DNA of 11,233 nucleotides. Origin: JBOHNS01 sp050730835. GTDB lineage: Bacteria; Patescibacteriota; Saccharimonadia; Saccharimonadales; UBA4665. Where the stretch lies: the NCBI GenBank assembly GCA_050730835.1, contig JBOHNS010000010.1, forward strand, positions 1 through 11,233. Reading direction: 5' to 3'. The position numbers were made by a program, and so were the translations under genes. Shown here piece after piece: positions 5,541 to 11,233 of this stretch (position 1 is the stretch's first letter; every line of letters starts with the position of its first letter). Below the pieces are notes generated by a model, which worked only from the letters and a program-made list of their open reading frames with translations, did not search any database and was not told the origin of the DNA.

Positions 5541-6077
5541 TTGAGCTCGGGTATAGCCATGCCGATGCACGCCTACTTTGCCGTTGCGGCAGTCAATAAT
5601 GGCCGAGCCAGCACCGAGCAGCAAATGTCGCAACCGCTAGACGCCGCGGATTTTAGTGCTAGTTTGCGCGGTAAAAAGTTTCAGGCCAGAGTTTTATTGG
5701 CCGCCAATGCCGGTAATGGTTTTTATGGGTCGGGCTCGTCTAATGCTTTAAGCTGTAATGCCTTTGAGTTTGCGGAGACTAAATTTTTGGATCAAGCAGC
5801 CTTTTTCGATCCGGGCGGCACAATCAGCGCCGTTGGTCGCCAGGCTATGCGGGCTAGTCTGGGTCGCACTGATTCGCAGCTTGGCTTCGAAAACCAGGTT
5901 TCGGGCGGCTGCCCGGTGCGCTACGCTAGCTATCCAGAACTTGGCCCGATGGCGCGGCGCTACGCGGAGTTAGCCGGCCGAACGATTGAAGAACTACAAA
6001 ATCCAAGCCAATCGGCAATTGTCGCCAGCTGCGAATTGCTAGCCAACTGCATGGATCGGCTGTCAACCGAGGGCTAA
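5541..6077 (+). CDS. Hypothetical protein (up to 178 aa), second of a pair
   Basis: I do not recognise this protein. The frame begins with TTG at 5541; the ATG at 5559 (MPMHAYFAVAAVNNG) is an equally good or better start, and neither has a strong ribosome binding site. Visible features are a hydrophobic N-terminus too short and polar to be a clear signal peptide, a Gly/Ser-rich GNGFYGSGSSNALSCNAFEF segment (about 73-92), and four Cys residues spread through the second half, including SGGCPVRYASYPELGP. There is no membrane segment. The close spacing to the upstream gene suggests co-transcription; the next gene has its own promoter. A role cannot be inferred from sequence alone. Confidence 0.7.
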   Translation: MSSGIAMPMHAYFAVAAVNNGRASTEQQMSQPLDAADFSASLRGKKFQARVLLAANAGNGFYGSGSSNALSCNAFEFAETKFLDQAAFFDPGGTISAVGRQAMRASLGRTDSQLGFENQVSGGCPVRYASYPELGPMARRYAELAGRTIEELQNPSQSAIVASCELLANCMDRLSTEG

Positions 6078-6086
6078 TCCATAAAC

Positions 6087-6115
6087 TTGACAAAAGTTTA
6101 TTAATAATGTATTAT
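6087..6115 (+). promoter_or_regulatory. Consensus promoter of the EEP-family gene
   Basis: TTGACA (6087-6092), a 17-nt spacer and TATTAT (6110-6115). The predicted start near 6122 is within 4 nt of the ATG at 6126, and no ribosome binding site is present, so the message appears leaderless. Confidence 0.65.
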
Positions 6116-6125
6116 TTCAAATAAT

Positions 6126-6992
6126 ATGTCGCTAGATGTTTTGGCTTGGAATGCGCAAGAATGTTTGGGCAAGCCTGATTTGCGAGATGAAATTTACGAG
6201 CAATTGCGGCAAACTGTTGCCGATTCTGCCGGCGTGATTGTTTTGAGCGAAGCTTGCCGTGAAAGGCCAATGCCGATTGATGAGGTTGCCGGTGAGCTAG
6301 AGCAATTCGCAAGCATTTATGGCTTTCAATTATGTTTGGCGGGCTATCAAGATGCCGAACGGCCGGCCGGCGTGCCGAAAAATTATGAAAAATATCTGGC
6401 GGTTTTGAGCCGGCTAGAGCAAGCTTCTGGCAGCATTTTTCGCTTAGCTGGCCGCAACGCCGTAGAACTTTCTGGTCGCCACGAAGCAGCTGATATTACG
6501 CTTATCGGAGCGCACTATGATCACCGCAGCGAATCGCGCCGCCTGCCGCAAGCCCAGGCTAGCCTAGTCGAATTTGATAATCATCAAGACAGCATTGCTA
6601 TATTGGCCGGCGATTTGAACGCGATGCACGGCCAGGGAGCGCGCGCAAAATTGTTAAAGGCGACCAGACCGGTCACTCGTTTAATCGGCGCCAACGAGGT
6701 CAAAGAGTCCAGCCGGCCCGATGATATGACAAGTATTAAAGGTGTTGAATATAAATTTCGTCGCGCGGCCAGTTGTGCCTATCGCGTGGGCGAAATGGCG
6801 GCCGGCGAAACGATGCGGTTATTAGAAGGCGCCGGATTTAATGATGCTGATTTAGAGCATAAGCCGACGCACTTGGGCGGCAAACTCGATCACATTATGT
6901 ACCGCGGCGGCGTCCGGCTGGAAGATTTTAGAATGGGCGAAAAATTTCCTTCTGACCACAAGTTTATCGTCGCCACTCTGGCTATAACTTAG
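6126..6992 (+). CDS. Endonuclease/exonuclease/phosphatase-family protein
   Basis: A 288-residue protein of the metal-dependent EEP superfamily, which includes DNase I, exonuclease III and sphingomyelinase-type phosphodiesterases. The catalytic pattern is complete: Asn9 in LAWNAQ, Glu42 in VLSEA, His130 in IGAHYDHRSESRR, Asp163 and Asn165 in LAGDLNA, Asp255-His256 in LDHIMY, and Asp277-His278 in PSDHKF. There is no signal peptide or membrane span, so it should act in the cytoplasm. The substrate cannot be told from sequence: a nucleic acid or a small phosphodiester are both possible. It lacks the features that would make it an obvious ExoIII-type AP endonuclease. It has its own promoter and converges with the broken gene at 7063-7472. 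Confidence 0.85.
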   Translation: MSLDVLAWNAQECLGKPDLRDEIYEQLRQTVADSAGVIVLSEACRERPMPIDEVAGELEQFASIYGFQLCLAGYQDAERPAGVPKNYEKYLAVLSRLEQASGSIFRLAGRNAVELSGRHEAADITLIGAHYDHRSESRRLPQAQASLVEFDNHQDSIAILAGDLNAMHGQGARAKLLKATRPVTRLIGANEVKESSRPDDMTSIKGVEYKFRRAASCAYRVGEMAAGETMRLLEGAGFNDADLEHKPTHLGGKLDHIMYRGGVRLEDFRMGEKFPSDHKFIVATLAIT

Positions 6993-7062
6993 CCTGAAAT
7001 ACGGTATTAGCCCGTTCTTAAATTTTTGAGTTGATAGTTCCCGAAATCTGTGCGGTGGAGTT

Positions 7063-7472
7063 TTAGCGTGGCAGCTTGACGCCGGATTGCTGGGCTAGAC
7101 TTAGCAGTTCTTGATTGAGGATTAGAAGTTTGTTCTTGGCGGGTAGTTTTTGGTAGTTGCTACCGGCTAATTTTACTTGAGGTGTTTTGCCAACCATAAG
7201 GTATAGTTCTTTGATGTCGTTGGTCAGGCCTCTAATTTGCCGCTAGTGGTTTCCAGTTCCGATTCTATATGGCTTAGTCGGCGACTGGTTTCGGCACGGA
7301 AGCTAAAGAACTCGCCCTTTAGGGATTGTTGTTAGTTTCCCACGCCATCCAGCCGCGTTTCCACTTTATCTAGGCTATTTTCAAGTGCGTCGAGACGCGG
7401 GTTTACCGCAACATCCAACGCTTCTAGGACAACGCCCCGAATGTCAGATAAATCTTGTCCGGTTAAACTCAT
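7063..7472 (-). pseudogene. Broken coiled-coil-like gene
   Basis: From an ATG at 7472 the minus strand reads MSLTGQDLSDIRGVVLEALD and on for 46 codons to a TAA (7332-7334). The same frame resumes directly with QQSLKGEFFSFRAETSRRL and continues to a TGA at 7224-7226. From around 7225-7245 a different frame takes over (LTNDIKELYLMVGKTPQVKL, ending LAQQSGVKLPR) and stops at 7063-7065. One nonsense change and one frameshift would rejoin a product of about 135 residues with heptad-like, charged N-terminal helices (LDALENSLDKVETRLDGV). The family is unknown. No ribosome binding site is present; the start shares a 12-mer, CTAAGCTTTATG, with pth. Sequencing error cannot be excluded, but two independent lesions are needed. 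Confidence 0.65.
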
Positions 7473-7515
7473 AAAGCTTAGTTTAGCATGATTGGCGCCA
7501 GCCTGGCGGCGTAGT

Positions 7516-8190
7516 TTATACTACAAATTTCCACTGGCCGGAGGGCAATCCAGATAAAATATAATCGCCGAAATTCGTTCGATGAAGTTTTATAACGCGG
7601 TAATTTAGGGCGGCGAAAGTACGGCGGATTTGGCGGTTGCGGCCTTGGCTCACGGCTACGCGCCAGGAGCGATTATCGACTTGCGAATTACTAATGGCGA
7701 TTTTGGACAGCCGCAAGCGGCTCAAGTAGTTGTCTACTTTTATGCCACGGTCGAGTTTGGTTTTGTCCTTGGGCGCTAGCGGCTTATTTAATTCTACTTC
7801 GTATATTTTTTGTTTGGCGAATCTGGGATGAGTTAGTTTCTGGGCTAGCTGGCCGTCGTTGGTTAGTAGTAATAAGCCGCTAGAATCTTTGTCGAGGCGG
7901 CCGACGGGTTTTAGATTGTGGAAATTTTTTGGCAATATATCATATATAGTTGGGCTGCCCTGGCCGTCGCGGCTGACGACGTAGCCGGCGGGTTTGTTGA
8001 AGATTATGGTTTGGCTTGTGGCTGGCAGTTTTATGGTTTGTCCGTGCAATTTTACTGCGTCTTGCTGGGATACTGCTTGGCCGATTTGGGCCGGCTGGCC
8101 GTTAATAATTAGGGTATTGTTAATTATTAATTTATCGGCTTGGCGCCGGCTCAGGCCGGTCGCCAAAGCCACGAATTGATTTATGCGCAT
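7516..8190 (-). CDS. rRNA pseudouridine synthase, RsuA/RluB/RluE/RluF type
   Basis: Converts specific uridines in ribosomal RNA to pseudouridine. An N-terminal S4 RNA-binding domain (about 1-48, MRINQFVALATGLSRRQADK) precedes the catalytic domain. The signature GRLDKDSSGLLLLT lies at 97-110, with the catalytic Asp at 100; QGRNRQIRR (182-190) is the second conserved block. The length of 224 residues is normal for the compact members. Motifs do not separate 16S-directed from 23S-directed enzymes, so no gene symbol is given. The ATG at 8190 lacks a ribosome binding site; a TATACT box (8207-8212) lies close upstream. It follows the response regulator gene by 26 bp on the same strand and may be in its operon. 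Confidence 0.95.
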   Translation of the reverse strand: MRINQFVALATGLSRRQADKLIINNTLIINGQPAQIGQAVSQQDAVKLHGQTIKLPATSQTIIFNKPAGYVVSRDGQGSPTIYDILPKNFHNLKPVGRLDKDSSGLLLLTNDGQLAQKLTHPRFAKQKIYEVELNKPLAPKDKTKLDRGIKVDNYLSRLRLSKIAISNSQVDNRSWRVAVSQGRNRQIRRTFAALNYRVIKLHRTNFGDYILSGLPSGQWKFVV

Positions 8191-8216
8191 AAATTATATC
8201 AAAAAAAGTATAATAT

Positions 8217-9680
8217 TTATAATGAGATGTTACTGGGGTTGGTGTCTTGTGCGCCGCTGGGTTGGATGGTGCTGCCTGGCTGGCCGGCTGCGTCGATGTT
8301 TTCGCTTGGAGCGGACGCGCTGGCGCCGGGCGTGATGTTTTTGGCTTCGTCTTTGGCGAGCAGTTGAGCGAAATTGGGTTTGGTTTGGCTGTCTTTGGGT
8401 GGCTGGATGACTTTTTGGTGCGTAGCGGCAATTGTTTTTTTGGCATTGGCAGTCGGCTTTGAGGTCGCCGCTGGCGGTTCATGATCCGTAGTTTCTGCGT
8501 CGGCGTCAGATGTGGTTTCGGGCGCTGGCGTGACTGCTATTTTGCTGGCGGCTAGCGATGGCTCGGCTGGTTTGGTTGTTGGCGAGTCGGGATTTTGGCT
8601 TGGTTCGATTGGATCGGGCATCGAAACTGGCTGTAACGGATTTTTGGAATTTGTTTGTTGATTGACGAAGTCTTGGATTTGGCTCAGAGCGTCCTCGGTT
8701 GGTTTGGGCTGAGCCTGGCTGACAGCCTCGCTGAGCGAGGTGTCGGTTGATAATGATGAGCTTTGCCCGGCGGCTTGGCTTGATTGTGCCATTGTATGTG
8801 CCTGGGGCATTGGTTGCGCCATGGTTGCTGGTGCGGCGGGGGCGACTGGCGCCGGCGACTGTGCAGTGCTAGGCGTGTTGCTTAGCGGCGGTGCAGGCTT
8901 GACTGGTTGAGCGTTATTGTTTGATGTTGTTGGATTGGGGTTTTCAGCTGCGGGTGCGGCGGCCGGTTGGGTGCTTGAACTGGCGGCTGATTCCTCGGGC
9001 AATTTTGGTGGATCCGGTAGGCTTGGCGGATCTGGCAATTTTGGTGGATCCGGCAAACTGGGCGGATCGGGCGCGGCAGCCGGTTGGTTGATTGCGTCCC
9101 AGGCGGCGGCTGGCGGAGCTGCGGAAATGGCCGGTTCGGGCGCAGAATTTTCGGAAATTGGCGGCTCAGCCGTTGTGGTTGGCGGGGTTGGTGTCGCTGC
9201 GACTGGTTGGCTTGTGTTGGCGGCTGGCTGAGGTGATGTTTGGCTGATCGGCGCAGTTGACGTGCTTGGCTCTGTTGTCGTTGTAGTTGACGCTGCCGGC
9301 GCCGTGGCTTGGCCGCCCAAAACTTCTTGGACGGTTTTGATGACGTCTTCTAGCGTAACTTGCGATTTTACCAAATAGCGGTCGGCGCCGAGTTTATCGG
9401 CCCGGGCTTCGTCTTCGGCTTGGCTCAAGGCTGTCATCATAATGACTTTGGTGTCTTTGATGCCGTCGGTGCCACGCAAAATGTCGAGCATATCGAAGCC
9501 GCTGATTTTCGGCATCATGACATCGCTGATGATTAAATCGGGGTGTTCTTTGACGGCTATTGCCAGGGCGTTTTCGCCGTCCGGCGCCGACAGAATTTCG
9601 TAGCCTTCGGCCTGCAAACGCGCCTGGTAAATTTCGCTTAAAGTGGTGTCGTCCTCTACGAGCAGTATTTTTGTCGCCAT
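8217..9680 (-). CDS. Response regulator: receiver plus low-complexity tail
   Basis: The first ~122 residues form an intact CheY-like receiver: acidic pair Asp10-Asp11, phosphoacceptor Asp53 in LIISDVMMP, Thr83 in MMTAL and Lys105 in YLVKSQ. The remaining ~360 residues are rich in Ala, Pro, Ser, Thr and Gln and look disordered; they include four 18-bp repeats coding LPDPPK/S-type hexapeptides (9001-9072). No DNA-binding, enzymatic or membrane domain follows. It may work by phosphorylation-dependent protein contacts, with the tail as a scaffold or tether (inference). The kinase gene lies 125 bp upstream on the same strand and is the likely partner. The ATG at 9680 has an AAAGGA about 16 nt upstream, rather far. 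The base composition stays similar to its neighbours along the whole length. Confidence 0.92.
   Translation of the reverse strand: MATKILLVEDDTTLSEIYQARLQAEGYEILSAPDGENALAIAVKEHPDLIISDVMMPKISGFDMLDILRGTDGIKDTKVIMMTALSQAEDEARADKLGADRYLVKSQVTLEDVIKTVQEVLGGQATAPAASTTTTTEPSTSTAPISQTSPQPAANTSQPVAATPTPPTTTAEPPISENSAPEPAISAAPPAAAWDAINQPAAAPDPPSLPDPPKLPDPPSLPDPPKLPEESAASSSTQPAAAPAAENPNPTTSNNNAQPVKPAPPLSNTPSTAQSPAPVAPAAPATMAQPMPQAHTMAQSSQAAGQSSSLSTDTSLSEAVSQAQPKPTEDALSQIQDFVNQQTNSKNPLQPVSMPDPIEPSQNPDSPTTKPAEPSLAASKIAVTPAPETTSDADAETTDHEPPAATSKPTANAKKTIAATHQKVIQPPKDSQTKPNFAQLLAKDEAKNITPGASASAPSENIDAAGQPGSTIQPSGAQDTNPSNISL
9001..9072. repeat. Four 18-bp tandem repeats in the regulator tail
   Basis: Imperfect 18-bp units (variants of AATTTTGGTGGATCCGGC) encode alternating PDPPSL and PDPPKL hexapeptides. 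The period is a multiple of three, so copy-number change would lengthen or shorten the tail without a frameshift. Confidence 0.8.
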
Positions 9681-9739
9681 GGCTTATTAAAAATTTCCTT
9701 TTAATCGATTTTGTTTAGCTATTTAAAGCTTATGCTTTT

Positions 9740-9745
9740 ATTATA
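9740..9745 (-). promoter_or_regulatory. Candidate -10 box of the response regulator
   Basis: A perfect TATAAT on the minus strand, in the gap between kinase and regulator, giving a leader of about 50 nt. No clear -35. It suggests the regulator can be transcribed apart from the kinase. Confidence 0.4.
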
Positions 9746-9768
9746 GCACGCCAGTGGCTGCGATGTCT

Positions 9769-9789
9769 CATAAAATACCAAATTTTATG
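9769..9789. repeat. 8-bp inverted repeat between kinase and regulator
   Basis: CATAAAAT and ATTTTATG around a 5-nt loop, 16 bp after the kinase stop and 24 bp upstream of the regulator's -10 box. It could be a weak terminator or an operator; it has no T tract. Confidence 0.4.
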
Positions 9790-9805
9790 ATTGCCGGCCG
9801 ATGAG

Positions 9806-11047
9806 CTAAGTCGACAGCGCCGAATTTTGGGCTTGTTGGCTGGCTTTTAATAATTCGGCGCGCTCGACGCCGAGGCGCGGCAAATTGATGAAAAACGTAC
9901 TGCCCTGCCCTGGCTGGCTTTCGACCCAAATTTGGCCGTTGTAGAGTTCGATAATTTTGCGGCAGATGAACAGCCCTAATCCGGTGCCGCCGACGGTGCG
10001 CGTGGACGAATTGTCGACGCGGTAAAATTTCTGAAATAAGTGCGGCACGTCCTCGGCCGGAATGCCGCTGCCGGTGTCGCGGACATAGATTTGCACGACT
10101 TGGTTGTCGCCGGTCAGGCCGATGGATACTTTGCCCTGGTCGCTATATTTGACGGCGTTATCGAAAAGATTGGTGATGACTTCGCTGAGTCTGTCGGGGT
10201 CGGCCAAAACGTAATATAGCGGTTTGAGCACTTGGCTGGCGTTTTGCGGGCTGCTGCCGACGGCGTCGATAGTTTCGCTGGAGCCGATGATGAATTCTGT
10301 TTTGAGCTGCTTTTTTTCGGCGGCAAAGCGCAAATCGTCGGCTAATTTTTGCAAAAAATCGCCGATTTCGACAACGCTTGGATGATTGCTCAAGCGGCCG
10401 TCTTCGGCCTTGGCGCTGGTCAATAAATCCTGGAATAATTGGCCCAAGCGCTGGGTTGATTCATGGGCTTTTTCGAGATAATCGCGGGCCTTAGAATCGA
10501 TGGTACTGACTTTTGGATTGAGTGCCAGCGCCAAATAGCCTTCGATGGCCGCCACCGGCGTGCGCATTTCATGAGACGCGGTCGAGATAAATTCGGCGCG
10601 CTGCGCTTCTTGCTGCCGGGCGGTCGTGATGTCGCGAAACACGGCGACAGCGCCGGCCAGCTGGCTGCTGCCAGGCGCGTTTATCGGTGATAAAATCAAA
10701 GAAATGACGGTTTGCTTGTCGTGCTGGCCGATCAACAGCAAGTTGCGCGCGATATGATTCTGGCCGCCAAGCACGGCTCTAAAAACGTCATCGCTAGAGT
10801 CCAGCGGTTTGCCATTTTCTTGATTTAATTTTATAACCGCACTGGCGTTCAACCCTATGGCGTCTTCTGCCGGCCACTCTGTCAAGCTGGCCGCGGCCGG
10901 ATTAATCATGGTGATTTTGCCCTCAGCATCGAAGACAATTACACCGTCGGCAATCGAGCGGATGATAATTTCCGATTGCTCCTGCCGGTTTTGTATTTTG
11001 GCTTCGGCGGACAAAGTCTGACGGTTTTTTGAAAAAAATCGGCGCAT
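9806..11047 (-). CDS. Soluble PAS-domain sensor histidine kinase
   Basis: A 413-residue two-component kinase. A PAS-like domain (about 22-142, IIIRSIADGVIVFDAEGKI onward) is followed by HisKA with the phosphorylated His159 in TASHEMRTP. The ATPase domain shows the N box NLFDNAVKY (293-301), DTGSGIP (324-330), FQKFYR (338-343) and GGTGLGLFICRKI (353-365). No transmembrane segment or signal peptide is present, so the signal is sensed in the cytoplasm, probably through the PAS fold; no cofactor-binding residue can be assigned. The partner is most likely the receiver protein encoded immediately downstream. The ATG at 11047 lacks a clear ribosome binding site; an A/T-rich stretch with a TATAAA lies about 14 nt upstream. 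The C-terminal ~20 residues are a polar tail. Confidence 0.95.
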   Translation of the reverse strand: MRRFFSKNRQTLSAEAKIQNRQEQSEIIIRSIADGVIVFDAEGKITMINPAAASLTEWPAEDAIGLNASAVIKLNQENGKPLDSSDDVFRAVLGGQNHIARNLLLIGQHDKQTVISLILSPINAPGSSQLAGAVAVFRDITTARQQEAQRAEFISTASHEMRTPVAAIEGYLALALNPKVSTIDSKARDYLEKAHESTQRLGQLFQDLLTSAKAEDGRLSNHPSVVEIGDFLQKLADDLRFAAEKKQLKTEFIIGSSETIDAVGSSPQNASQVLKPLYYVLADPDRLSEVITNLFDNAVKYSDQGKVSIGLTGDNQVVQIYVRDTGSGIPAEDVPHLFQKFYRVDNSSTRTVGGTGLGLFICRKIIELYNGQIWVESQPGQGSTFFINLPRLGVERAELLKASQQAQNSALST

Positions 11048-11153
11048 ATATTTAATACTTTATAATCATAAACATTATGGCACGAGACAACTATTTATGC
11101 CAGAATCTGCCGCCATAATTGGCAATACGCCCAGCAGCAGTTTATGATAAATT

Positions 11154-11233
11154 AAGCGCCAAGCGCCAAGCGCCAAGCGCCAAGCGCCAAGCGCCAAGCG
11201 CCAAGCGCCAAGCGCCAAGCGCCAAGCGCCAAG
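11154..11233. repeat. Perfect 7-bp tandem repeat (AAGCGCC)n
   Basis: Eleven complete copies of AAGCGCC plus three bases, with no mismatches, ending at the window edge, so the true number is unknown. It lies about 105 bp upstream of the kinase start. The period is not a multiple of three and no reading frame explains it. The lack of divergence between units points to recent expansion by slippage, or to an assembly boundary. Confidence 0.95.

Noticed and set aside
8132..8482. 116-codon minus-strand frame
   Set aside because: It overlaps the regulator tail and the pseudouridine synthase start in another frame. Low-complexity GC-rich DNA keeps alternative frames open.
8917..9231. 104-codon Gly-rich plus-strand frame
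   Set aside because: It is the antisense of the Pro/Ala-rich tail of the response regulator, and its GGSG repeats mirror the PDPP repeats.
11154..11233. CRISPR array
   Set aside because: The unit is 7 bp and directly tandem, with no spacers.

Overview
The window looks like chromosomal DNA from a Patescibacteria/CPR bacterium, most likely Candidatus Saccharibacteria. This is judged by eye, from three things: the style of the response regulator and histidine kinase proteins, promoters placed almost on top of start codons (leaderless messages), and a CCTGCCGGCAGG-type palindrome inserted in frame in a housekeeping gene. No 16S rRNA or other taxonomic marker is present. TAA, TAG and TGA all read as stops. 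No tRNA, rRNA, CRISPR array, transposase or integrase was recognised.

Layout, left to right. Positions 1-528 hold no credible gene, but several hairpins of repetitive-element character. A small unknown minus-strand gene (529-864) follows; its upstream region carries two microsatellites, (GGAT)6 and (ATC)7, next to a perfect TTGACA. Then dprA (1006-1872, minus), for DNA uptake/recombination. Positions 1873-2582 are non-coding but very structured: a near-consensus plus-strand promoter at 2053-2081, a bulged hairpin, an 18-nt inverted repeat enclosing three consecutive hairpins, more stems, and an 18-bp terminator-like hairpin at 2497-2547. I read this as a structured RNA of about 460 nt, or a long attenuator leader for the 92-residue ORF at 2583-2861. 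It is the best candidate for something undescribed.

Next are pth (minus, with the palindrome insertion) and der (minus), separated by a cluster of degenerate repeats. der is divergent from two unknown plus-strand genes (5151-5537 and 5541-6077). An endonuclease/exonuclease/phosphatase-family protein (6126-6992, plus) follows with its own consensus promoter. A small coiled-coil-like gene at 7063-7472 (minus) is broken by an in-frame stop and a frameshift.

The right end is a minus-strand cluster read from right to left: a soluble PAS histidine kinase (9806-11047), a response regulator with a receiver domain and a 360-residue low-complexity tail (8217-9680), and an RsuA/RluB-type pseudouridine synthase (7516-8190). 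Upstream of the kinase, a perfect 7-bp tandem repeat (AAGCGCC, at least 11 copies) runs off the window edge.

Housekeeping roles cover ribosome assembly and translation (Der, Pth, RsuA-like) and DNA processing (DprA). The kinase and regulator probably form a cytoplasmic signalling pair whose output is not direct DNA binding.
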